7,059 nt of DNA from CAYYBE01 sp964470345. GTDB lineage: Bacteria > Babelota > Babeliae > Babelales > Babelaceae. The stretch lies in NCBI GenBank assembly GCA_964470345.1, contig CAYYBE010000022.1, positions 1 through 7,059 on the forward strand. Direction: 5' to 3'. A program made the position numbers and the translations under genes. Every line of letters begins with the position of its first letter. Position 1 is the stretch's first letter. The notes beneath the pieces are model-generated. The model was not told the DNA's origin. It made no database searches and saw only the letters and a list, made by a program, of their open reading frames with translations. Positions 1-6,187 of this stretch are shown in pieces.

Positions 1-1
1 C

Positions 2-151
2 ATCAAGTGTTCAAATATTGCGAAAAGTGGAACAGTATTAGCAACGCACCCGTTTAGAATTTATGATATTTTTGAACGAAGTCAAGTTGTGAATCTAACT
101 ATTAAAGTTCCCAAAAACGAACAGACGGCATCTGTAAAATGTTATCATTAG
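2..151 (+). CDS. Possible C-terminal fragment of a gene entering from the left edge
   Basis: This reading frame is open from the left edge for 49 codons and ends at TAG 149-151. The translation is not low-complexity and looks protein-like: it contains THPFRIYDIFER followed by VVNLTIKVPK, and ends with KCYH. It has two cysteines, one near each end of the visible part. No start codon or family can be assigned, because the beginning lies outside the window. A chance open frame of this length in AT-rich DNA is also possible. If it is real, it converges on the minus-strand HNH gene, leaving about 90 bp between the two stop codons with no clear terminator. I do not recognise a function. Confidence 0.3.
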   Translation: MKCSNIAKSGTVLATHPFRIYDIFERSQVVNLTIKVPKNEQTASVKCYH

Positions 152-242
152 CTTCCTTACACAGCGTCCTGGATGAGTTCTTTCTCGGCATCAGATTTTA
201 CATCCACCACCAAGTGAACGTAGCGATGAAAAGATAGAACGC

Positions 243-848
243 TTATTGACACCCCTCCAACCCCATTCTCACCGCCCCCGCTTCCGCCTCATCCATGCTT
301 AAATTCCACCGCCGTTTAACCTCCACCCATTTCTGCAAATAAGTGCAGCGAAAATTATCGTTCGCTGGCTGCCAATGTGCGGGGTCTTTATCGCCTTTCT
401 GCATGTTCGCGCTACCATCGACGGCTAACAGATGAAATTTGTCCTCTAGCCAATTCGCATACTCTCGGCGCTTTTCTTTTGACCATTGGAACGCACCGCT
501 GCGATGCGCTTCCTTCAACGGCACCAAGTGGTCGATCTGAAGGTCCCGCGGATCGGTCGTGACATAGCCGACATAGGGTTCTTGCCATTCACCCTGCCAA
601 ACATCACAGCTGCCGTTGGGTTTGGTTCTGATCTTTACCTTTGACGGCTCGCTTTGATCTCTCAGAACAACCATGCGCGTGGACATGCATGGCTCAGGAG
701 TAGTCCATCCGCCATAGTCGCGTTGGCGGTTGTAGGTAACTTCATGCTCGGGCTCGATGATGATGTCGTCTAGAACATCGGCGGCATAAGCAGCGGTGCC
801 GAGAAAGGTGGTGGTGAATAAGAGGAGAGGAAGGATCAGGCGGAGCAT
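243..848 (-). CDS. Secreted HNH endonuclease family protein (DUF1524-like)
   Basis: Predicted exported metal-dependent nuclease of the HNH / DUF1524-like (GmrSD C-terminal type) fold, 201 residues from this start. Residues 1-22 form a clean signal peptide: MLR, a Leu-rich core, then TAAYA before ADVLDD. The nuclease core is visible as IDHLVPL (about residues 105-111), with the Asp-His of the first beta strand. It is followed by EAHRSGA, the helix REYANWLEDKFHLLAV, then the Asn and Lys motif NMQKGDKDPAHWQP (about 149-161) and a C-terminal FRCTYLQKWVEVKRRW block. This order is typical of small secreted HNH proteins. Four mature cysteines (about 54, 81, 168 and 200) could form disulfides. An in-frame ATG at 905 would add 19 residues. 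I prefer 848 because it gives a normal signal peptide, although neither start has a good Shine-Dalgarno. The gene is divergent from the large periplasmic gene. It could serve DNA scavenging, defence or toxicity; the sequence does not decide. Confidence 0.88.
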   Translation of the reverse strand: MLRLILPLLLFTTTFLGTAAYAADVLDDIIIEPEHEVTYNRQRDYGGWTTPEPCMSTRMVVLRDQSEPSKVKIRTKPNGSCDVWQGEWQEPYVGYVTTDPRDLQIDHLVPLKEAHRSGAFQWSKEKRREYANWLEDKFHLLAVDGSANMQKGDKDPAHWQPANDNFRCTYLQKWVEVKRRWNLSMDEAEAGAVRMGLEGCQ

Positions 849-905
849 TTTGGCTTTAGTCCATTGATGTATAAGCAAAGTAACCCATTGATAGCCTGCC
901 TTCAT

Positions 906-935
906 TTGAATTTCGCTGTTCGTTTATGCTATCGT
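906..935 (+). promoter_or_regulatory. Candidate sigma70-type promoter for the large periplasmic gene
   Basis: TTGAAT (906-911) and TATCGT (930-935) are separated by 18 bp, about 50 bp upstream of the ATG at 987. Each box matches four of six consensus positions. It sits in the only intergenic gap upstream of the two-gene operon, so a promoter is expected here, but the match is weak and other boxes are possible. Confidence 0.25.
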
Positions 936-973
936 ATTTGTTGAGTTTTGCGTATCAAACGCGCGGCTTTGCC

Positions 974-979
974 AGAGGA
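974..979 (+). promoter_or_regulatory. Shine-Dalgarno that fixes the start at 987
   Basis: AGAGGA lies 7 bp before ATG 987. A TTG codon at 948 in the same frame would lengthen the protein by 13 residues but has no comparable ribosome binding site. It would also put a long polar stretch before the signal peptide. The site therefore supports 987 as the start. Confidence 0.7.
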
Positions 980-986
980 CAAGACC

Positions 987-3900
987 ATGGCGAACCCCAT
1001 CGGACGGCTGTTCAGGAAAACAATGTTCCTGATAGCGGTTCAAGCTTCTATTCAGCTTTTGCCAAACACTGCATCTGCTCAATTACAGTTCGATGGCACC
1101 TGGGAAGGGCGGTTTATCGGGCTTGGTCATGAGCATGTTACAGTCTGGGTAACGGACAATAAGTTCAAACTTTATACTGAATGGTCTGGAACCCAAACCC
1201 TTAGCAGCCAAGGTGAAGTTCGCCGCGATGGTGCGATTAGATCATGTGGTACCTATCAAAGAAGTCAAAACAGTGAGACGCTTTGCATTGAAGGCAAGTT
1301 TAGCGGTCAAAATTACACTCTTCAGTCTTTTTCGGGTCGTTGGAGCGTTGGCAGTGCTAATGGTGATGTAACACTAAAGCGGTCAAGCGCAGCTATAACT
1401 GGGTCGCCCAAACCAAAGAGCGTTGAACAGGCTAAAGGCAAGGACCAGCCTTCGACACCAAGCATCTATCCAAGCTCGTCTCAGGCAACGTCTACTGCAA
1501 TGCCTCGGCAGGCTATTGTTGCTGTCGGCGATTTCATTATGGCGGATGGTCGGATCGCAGACAGGGGACGACAGGACTTGCTGGCTCAGTTGGCGCGTTT
1601 TGCACCTTCTGTACTACGGATTGTAAAAGATCGACCTAACAGTGCTGATCCAGACATTGTTGTTGTTGGTCGTTATGTCGGCGGTCAAGCGACGCAATCC
1701 ACTGACGCAGGACGAGAGGTTGCCCGTCGTTTTGGCTATAACGTCGGATCTCCCGAAAGGTTAAAATTGGTAGTTCAAGCACAGGTTGAAGCCACTCGTG
1801 TAGCCGATGGTGCTGTACTAACAGAATTTGCCGAAGTAACGGACAAGGTAAGCACTGAAGCCGACATAAATCGTGTTGGAGTGCAATTACTTCAGAAAGC
1901 CATCTCCACGGCAACAGCTAAGTTGATGGATCGCTTCCCTACTGACCTACGAGAATTTATAGCTGTAAGTGTAATAAAAAATGACGAAAAAAGAATGCAA
2001 GAAGCAGCTAAAAAAGAAGAAGAAATCAAAACCCGTGAGGCGGCAAAGAAGGAAGAGGACGCCCGTAAGCAGGAAGAGTTACGCAAACGACAAGAAGCGC
2101 AACTGAGGGCAGAAACTGAAAACAAAAGAAAGATGACCGAGGAGGCTCAGTTAAAGAACGAGGCTCCTGATTTTATGTCCGATACTCAGGATTTTATTAA
2201 GCGCGGAGCTTCGTCAATCGATCTCGTAGAGGCAGCAGTTTTATTCGGTCGAGCGCGCCCTACCCAACAAGGGGGGTGGTCGAACGAATTGCAGGTGAAC
2301 TATCTCGCGCTTAAAGGATTCATGCTTAAGTCGGAAGATTTCAAACTTTACCGAAATCAGCAAGAAGAGCTACGTCTCCAAAATCGGCTCGCACAGGCAG
2401 AAGATATTATAGGCAAACTAAGAGCAGCCGTTTCTGTGTTTGAAGATTATTTAAAAAAGAATTTTGGAACGCGCCAAACAGAGCGAGTGGCAAACCTCGT
2501 AAAGTTGGCACAGGAGAACACGAACACCAACGATCTATTTAAGCTGTCAGCTGCTTGGAAACTGATTGAAGTATTTGCGCGCGAGCAGAATCTAGAAAAA
2601 GCGATACTTGATCTAAATGTGAGTAGGCGCGTTGCAGATCAATCTAGCGGAACTTTAAAATCTAACACACCAGTCGGTGCCACACTTGCAAAGCGCTCGG
2701 GACTCCTTGAGGGTCCGATCGGTAAATTGATCGAAGAAGGCGATCCGAGTGATATTTTGGTACTAATGAACGTTTCTGGGTCTGCACCAAATGCTTTGAT
2801 TAACCTACAAGGTCGCGCTGTATTTGAGGGACAGCAAGCAGTCGGCTGTCGATTTCAAAGCAAAGCATTCGAGAGTGATCGAAGGTGGTATCTCTACAAT
2901 CAGGTTAAAAAACAATACAACATTAATAAGATCAATCTCGACGACCCTTGCAGTTCGGAAGATTTGACGCAAGTCGATCTTGTCGTATTTAAGCGTAGCG
3001 ACATATTAGCTTTAAACGAGCTTGTGGTTACGCCACTCTTTGCGCAATTGCGTGAGAAGAAACTTAGCCTGTTAGTCGTGATTTCAAACGCTTCGTATCT
3101 CGCTGATGTTGCTCGGCGCGGTGTCGTTGCCGAACAGATTGAGAATGAAATTCAACAGGGAATAAGAATTGGGTTTGGAGCTTTAGCATTAAAGAACGAC
3201 AACGCGATTGTATGTGCAGTTGGATCTGATGGGGACCTGGGTCTTCAAACGTTGATCCAGGAGTTTGGTGACGAGTTTGAACGCGCAATGGGCAAGACTC
3301 TTGGAGAAACGGCATTCTCAAATGTTGACGTGGCGTTTTCGGGCGCGCAACGGGGTCGATGCGGGCTACTTTTTGGGTCTGAAAAGGCATTAGAACAGCT
3401 AATGCAAGGACTAAAACGTACATCAATTGGGTATGTATTTCTGCCAAAATGGAGTTCTAATGCAGACTATGAAAAAGTAAATAAAGACCAAAAAGGGATA
3501 GAACAAGCGAAGATTCAATCAGAAGAGCAGCGCCGTCAAGAAATAGAGCGTGAGCGGAAGCTTTCAGAAGAGCGCGCAAAAAGTTACGGTATAGACTCGC
3601 AGAAACGCCAAGTCGAACTTCGGGAAAAGAACGGCGTTCGCGTCCGCGCCCTTAGTCAAGATATCGAAATAAAAATCAAAGATACGATTGAAGGTAAAGC
3701 AAACTGGATTGTGGAGATGCATCGAGAATTGAAGAAGTGGCTCGCAGATCGAGCGTCTGAGCGTTGGGAATTTGAGTCGTTGCGGACCACAATTGACGAT
3801 TATGGGCTGGGAACATGGGGCAACAGACGAATTGAAAGTGTAGTTATCAACGCTGAAATAAAGATGAAAAACCGAGCAATTGGTCAGTATGAAACAACGT

Positions 3901-4037
3901 GCTTCTCTCTCGGTCAGTTGATTGATTCTGAATTTTCCATGATCCGTTCGCCATATATGGGCAGTTGTGCCGATGCAAATAGCCGCACACGATGGAAAAC
4001 GGGTCAAAAATTTGAGAGTGGATGGGTGGTTCAATAG
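987..4037 (+). CDS. Large periplasmic multidomain protein: lipocalin-like N-domain, possible CsgG-like domain, two coiled coils; function unknown
   Basis: Uncharacterised exported protein of 1016 residues. Residues 1-31 are a signal peptide ending TASA, with cleavage before QLQFDGTW. Residues about 32-134 look like a small beta-barrel (FDGTWEGRF opening, alternating beta pattern, closing SGRW and VTLKR), with two cysteines. After a Ser/Pro linker, residues about 173-321 resemble the CsgG-like lipoprotein fold: AIVAVGDF, ADPDIVVVGRYVG, then VQAQVEATRVADGAVLTEF. This is a pattern judgement only. Residues about 329-392 are a highly charged coiled coil with AAKKEE repeats. Next come a helical segment and an alpha/beta region (about 560-825) containing LVVFKRSD, LSLLVVISNAS and paired Cys-containing strands. 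A second charged coiled coil (about 825-905) leads to a C-terminal domain with two cysteines. The mature protein has eight cysteines, consistent with disulfides in an oxidising compartment. The stop overlaps the next gene by 16 bp, so the two are probably co-translated. It may be a structural or scaffold envelope protein; no catalytic motif was seen. Confidence 0.85.
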   Translation: MANPIGRLFRKTMFLIAVQASIQLLPNTASAQLQFDGTWEGRFIGLGHEHVTVWVTDNKFKLYTEWSGTQTLSSQGEVRRDGAIRSCGTYQRSQNSETLCIEGKFSGQNYTLQSFSGRWSVGSANGDVTLKRSSAAITGSPKPKSVEQAKGKDQPSTPSIYPSSSQATSTAMPRQAIVAVGDFIMADGRIADRGRQDLLAQLARFAPSVLRIVKDRPNSADPDIVVVGRYVGGQATQSTDAGREVARRFGYNVGSPERLKLVVQAQVEATRVADGAVLTEFAEVTDKVSTEADINRVGVQLLQKAISTATAKLMDRFPTDLREFIAVSVIKNDEKRMQEAAKKEEEIKTREAAKKEEDARKQEELRKRQEAQLRAETENKRKMTEEAQLKNEAPDFMSDTQDFIKRGASSIDLVEAAVLFGRARPTQQGGWSNELQVNYLALKGFMLKSEDFKLYRNQQEELRLQNRLAQAEDIIGKLRAAVSVFEDYLKKNFGTRQTERVANLVKLAQENTNTNDLFKLSAAWKLIEVFAREQNLEKAILDLNVSRRVADQSSGTLKSNTPVGATLAKRSGLLEGPIGKLIEEGDPSDILVLMNVSGSAPNALINLQGRAVFEGQQAVGCRFQSKAFESDRRWYLYNQVKKQYNINKINLDDPCSSEDLTQVDLVVFKRSDILALNELVVTPLFAQLREKKLSLLVVISNASYLADVARRGVVAEQIENEIQQGIRIGFGALALKNDNAIVCAVGSDGDLGLQTLIQEFGDEFERAMGKTLGETAFSNVDVAFSGAQRGRCGLLFGSEKALEQLMQGLKRTSIGYVFLPKWSSNADYEKVNKDQKGIEQAKIQSEEQRRQEIERERKLSEERAKSYGIDSQKRQVELREKNGVRVRALSQDIEIKIKDTIEGKANWIVEMHRELKKWLADRASERWEFESLRTTIDDYGLGTWGNRRIESVVINAEIKMKNRAIGQYETTCFSLGQLIDSEFSMIRSPYMGSCADANSRTRWKTGQKFESGWVVQ

Positions 4038-5017
4038 AGGGCTGTACGTTCAGCAATGTACGTTGGGTGTGCATGAGCCTTGTTTTTGTTTTAATTTTTA
4101 GTCTGTTGCTCATGACTGGAAGCACCAAAAGCGTGTGGGCGGATGAGTTTGGAGATGCTACAGCAGCATATAGTCGGGGTGAGTATGCAACGGCGATACG
4201 ATTATTTCGCCCACTTGCTGAACAAGGTAATGCAAGGGCGCAAAATTTCTTAGGTATAATGTATCAAAATGGACAAGGTGTTGTGCAGGATTATAAGAAT
4301 GCAGCGATGATGTATTCACTCGCCGCGCAACAAGGATATGCGTGGGCGCAGAACCTACTCGGATTTATGTATGCTGAAGGCGAAGGTATTTCACAGGATT
4401 ATGTGCGCGCTCATATGTGGATTGATTTAAGTGCATCAAACCTGACAGGAGAAGATAGAGAAATAGCTTTAAAAAATCGCGCTCTGATTGCTACAAAAAT
4501 GACTCCAGCGCAGCTTGCACAAGCTCAGGAATTGGCGAAGGCGTGTCAGGCGTCAAACTATAGGAATTGCGAGATGGCTTCAGCGGATACATTCGACTCA
4601 ACATCTAAAACAGAGGAAAGTGTAAATATGCCGTCTGACGGAGTAACGCCGATGCATAAGCCTTCGGCAAAAGTGGAATCATCGCCCAATCTGCAGCCAC
4701 CCGAGTCATCCCTAGTTATGCCTGAACCGCCTATGATCGAGCCGCCTAAGCCAATGGAGATGCCCAAACCTCCACAGCCTCCTAAAAAGGTCGAGTCACC
4801 CAAGCCGCCGCCTAAGCAGATAAAAAAGGCCGAGCCGCCTACGCCTGTTCCAAAAAAAGGGGGAGACGGCTTATCAAATGTTGATTTGAGTGGTTCAAAA
4901 GAGGCAAATGACCGCCGTCTTGCAGAAAAAACATTGATCCAACAGTGCTCAGTACTATCGAACACCACTTGCATTGAACTGAATAAACAATTCGAGCAGC
5001 GCTGGGGGAAAAGATAA
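4022..5017 (+). CDS. Exported Sel1-repeat protein with proline-rich linker and C-terminal cysteine motif
   Basis: Sel1-like (short TPR-type) repeat protein, 331 residues, likely a periplasmic protein-interaction module. A hydrophobic segment (about residues 18-31, SLVFVLIFSLLLM) followed by SVWA and then DEFGD suggests signal peptidase cleavage near residue 40. Two full Sel1 repeats are clear: AIRLFRPLAEQGNARAQNFLG to GQGVVQD (about 56-90) and AAMMYSLAAQQGYAWAQNLLG to GEGISQD (about 91-126). A partial third begins YVRAHMWIDLSA. Residues about 225-280 are a Pro/Lys-rich spacer built of PEPP, PPKP and PPKK units. A short C-terminal helical segment follows. The mature cysteines fall in two CX7C motifs (175/183 and 309/317). 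The ATG at 4022 overlaps the end of the preceding gene by 16 bp, which suggests coupled translation. A later ATG at 4073 is possible, but would remove the only positively charged residue ahead of the hydrophobic core. Probable partner of the upstream protein. Confidence 0.87.
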   Translation: MGGSIEGCTFSNVRWVCMSLVFVLIFSLLLMTGSTKSVWADEFGDATAAYSRGEYATAIRLFRPLAEQGNARAQNFLGIMYQNGQGVVQDYKNAAMMYSLAAQQGYAWAQNLLGFMYAEGEGISQDYVRAHMWIDLSASNLTGEDREIALKNRALIATKMTPAQLAQAQELAKACQASNYRNCEMASADTFDSTSKTEESVNMPSDGVTPMHKPSAKVESSPNLQPPESSLVMPEPPMIEPPKPMEMPKPPQPPKKVESPKPPPKQIKKAEPPTPVPKKGGDGLSNVDLSGSKEANDRRLAEKTLIQQCSVLSNTTCIELNKQFEQRWGKR

Positions 5018-5034
5018 GAGATCATAAATCTACT

Positions 5035-5128
5035 GTTTTCCGAACATGTCCGACGAGCACAGACGCAACACCTAACCCATTGAAACATCGTATACCAAAA
5101 TAACCGAAGAAACGTGGTTTTCCGAACA
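5035..5128. repeat. Pair of exact 12-bp direct repeats GTTTTCCGAACA
   Basis: GTTTTCCGAACA occurs at 5035-5046 and again at 5117-5128, 82 bp apart start to start. Both copies lie in the spacer between the convergent Sel1 gene and the tryptophan-rich gene. Two exact 12-mers within about 150 bp are unlikely by chance. They could be protein-binding sites, the scar of a small insertion or deletion, or remnants of an element end. No target duplication or transposase is visible. Confidence 0.55.
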
Positions 5129-5139
5129 GCTCATTTCAG

Positions 5140-5155
5140 TGGCTGCAAGCAGCCA
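5140..5155. terminator. Small hairpin between convergent genes, possible weak terminator
   Basis: TGGCTGCAAGCAGCCA is a perfect inverted repeat giving a 6-bp stem with a 4-nt loop. It lies 8 bp beyond the stop codon of the minus-strand gene and about 120 bp beyond the Sel1 gene. No proper T-tract follows on either strand (ATTTC on plus, CTGAAAT on minus), so intrinsic termination would be inefficient. Confidence 0.25.
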
Positions 5156-5163
5156 ATTTCGAT

Positions 5164-5934
5164 CTAGTACTTTCCTGGAAAAATACCCCTAGCAACGTTT
5201 TGTGCGATTTTTTGAGCTTGGCTGAGGTATCGCCGAGTGTTGAACCTCATCAAATTCCAATCTACTCCGAAATCAGTCGCAGAAATGCTTTTCCTTCCGC
5301 TTGTTGAGACATCTAGTTCGCGGCGCTCGATCTTGTCTAATGCCGAGATATAGTCTTTAAAATAACGCGGTAATTGTATCGCTTGCCTTTTCGGATTTTT
5401 CTTATTCCACGCGTCTGCCCATAGATAGTAGGTACGGACTGCACGTCTTAAATCTCTATTGTTCGAAAGCCAAAATTGATAGATACGAAAAGGCACCCTA
5501 AATGTTTTAAAATTTACGCTGCGTTTAAAGCCGACTTCAAATCTAGGTTTACCTATTGCTTGCCTTAGTCGGGGCTGTTTGGCTTGTGCATGTTTTATAA
5601 TGCTCGCTATGTCACGTTCGCGTCTTTTCTTAAGCTCACCAAGCGAAATGCGTAGAACAAGAGAATTTTGATCGGCAGAAGCTGTATTAAACTCATCGAC
5701 GGTTTTTATGACCTTGGTAGGAGCGGGAACTGCAAACAAAAACTGCCAGTGATCATCCCACCAATCATCAAAATCGGTATTAGCTACGTCTCCCCAATCC
5801 TTATAGAAGCTACGATCAACTTTTATGTCTTTATCTGAAAGGGCAAGCTTCAAATATTCAAACCAAAGACGATATGCCTCCTGCTTCTTAGGAAGACGGT
5901 AGTCATCATTACCAAGAAATGCTTTGCGAGCCAT
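5164..5934 (-). CDS. Tryptophan-rich basic protein of unknown function
   Basis: Protein of 256 residues that I do not recognise with certainty. It has no signal peptide or membrane segment. The N-terminal third contains an aromatic block: YRLWFEYLKLA (about 21-31), then YKDWGDV (44-50) and FDDWWDDHWQFLFAV (55-69). Next is a short beta-like stretch LVLRISLGELKKRRERD (about 92-108). The C-terminal half is basic and helical with FRIYQFWL, TYYLWADAWNKK and RRYLSQAQKIAQ. It contains nine tryptophans in all. The Lys/Arg content suggests nucleic-acid or protein binding, but no helix-turn-helix or catalytic motif is evident. ATG 5934 is preferred: GGA lies 8 bp upstream, whereas a GTG at 5970 (12 extra residues) sits inside a palindrome that looks like an operator. 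It diverges from the DUF3102-like gene across a repeat-rich control region, so it may be a regulator or accessory protein of that module. Confidence 0.75.
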   Translation of the reverse strand: MARKAFLGNDDYRLPKKQEAYRLWFEYLKLALSDKDIKVDRSFYKDWGDVANTDFDDWWDDHWQFLFAVPAPTKVIKTVDEFNTASADQNSLVLRISLGELKKRRERDIASIIKHAQAKQPRLRQAIGKPRFEVGFKRSVNFKTFRVPFRIYQFWLSNNRDLRRAVRTYYLWADAWNKKNPKRQAIQLPRYFKDYISALDKIERRELDVSTSGRKSISATDFGVDWNLMRFNTRRYLSQAQKIAQNVARGIFPGKY

Positions 5935-5954
5935 AGGTATTCCGCTGTGGTTTT

Positions 5955-5976
5955 GCACATGTGCAGACACATGTGC
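5955..5976. promoter_or_regulatory. Tandem palindromic operator candidate (two CACATGTG sites)
   Basis: GCACATGTGC (5955-5964) is a perfect 10-bp palindrome. ACACATGTGC (5967-5976) repeats it with one base changed, keeping the 8-bp palindromic core. The dyad centres are 12 bp apart, roughly one helical turn, so two dimers could bind on the same face of the DNA. The sites lie 21-42 bp upstream of ATG 5934, within the presumed leader of the minus-strand gene, where a bound repressor would block it. The binding protein is unknown. Confidence 0.5.
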
Positions 5977-5991
5977 GGAGTGGACTAAGCA

Positions 5992-6021
5992 AGTCTACCG
6001 AACAAAACTTAGGTACCGCAA
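5992..6021 (-). promoter_or_regulatory. Candidate promoter for the tryptophan-rich gene
   Basis: On the minus strand TTGCGG (6021-6016) and TAGACT (5997-5992) are separated by 18 bp. This would start transcription near 5985 and place the tandem CACATGTG palindromes just downstream. The -35 match is weak (TTG only), so this is tentative. Confidence 0.2.
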
Positions 6022-6059
6022 CTTTGTTCGAAATTAAGGATAACGCAACAAAACTCAGG
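5999..6059. repeat. Cluster of AACAAA-type direct and inverted repeats in the divergent control region
   Basis: CGAACAAA (5999-6006) is matched by its exact inverse TTTGTTCG (6023-6030). AACAAAACTTAGG (6001-6013) recurs as AACAAAACTCAGG (6047-6059), 12 of 13 bases identical and 46 bp apart. Three related sites in 61 bp between two divergent genes suggest binding sites for one protein. They could be a regulator's operators or iteron-like sites of an origin. Three copies are too few to call an origin. Just downstream, GATAAT (6098-6103) could be a -10 box for the plus-strand gene, but I find no well-spaced -35 for it. Confidence 0.45.
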
Positions 6060-6174
6060 GCACGAACTTGGTTCCATCCGTTTCAAAAGCAATATGAGAT
6101 AATATAAACATCATGAGCGTTGTGCTTATGAGCAGCAGCGACATAAAACGCTGTTGATTTTGAAACTTTCAAAT

Positions 6175-6180
6175 AAGGAA
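6175..6180 (+). promoter_or_regulatory. Shine-Dalgarno that fixes the start at 6188
   Basis: AAGGAA lies 7 bp before ATG 6188. An in-frame TTG two codons earlier (6182) would be too close to this site, so 6188 is the better start. Confidence 0.7.
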
Positions 6181-6187
6181 TTTGAAA

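Noticed and set aside
157..252. Minus-strand 31-codon frame after the HNH gene, ending YVHLVVDVKSDAEKELIQDAV
   Set aside because: The translation looks protein-like and a GTG overlaps the HNH stop, but GGAGG sits almost against that GTG and the frame is too short to support. It could be a remnant of a decayed gene.
377..562. Plus-strand open frame opposite the HNH gene
   Set aside because: It is antisense to the HNH catalytic region, has no ribosome binding site and no protein-like pattern.
2020..2110. AAGAAG-type DNA repetition in the large gene
   Set aside because: It is explained by Lys/Glu codons of a coiled coil (AAKKEE units), with varying third bases, not by a DNA-level repeat.
3064..3447. 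Minus-strand open frame inside the large gene
   Set aside because: It lies wholly within a convincing coding frame, has no recognisable domain, and its composition (many Gln, Arg and His) is typical of an antisense shadow.
3564..4128. Two overlapping minus-strand open frames opposite the end of the large gene and start of the Sel1 gene
   Set aside because: Both are antisense to well supported genes and lack a protein-like domain or start signal.
4558..5088. Long minus-strand open frame opposite the proline-rich part of the Sel1 gene
   Set aside because: Its Gly-rich, low-complexity translation is the mirror of the proline codons on the other strand, with no ribosome binding site or domain.
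5935..6187. CRISPR or tRNA gene in the divergent control region
   Set aside because: The repeats are short, irregularly spaced and differ in orientation, and no cloverleaf can be drawn; it fits operators better.
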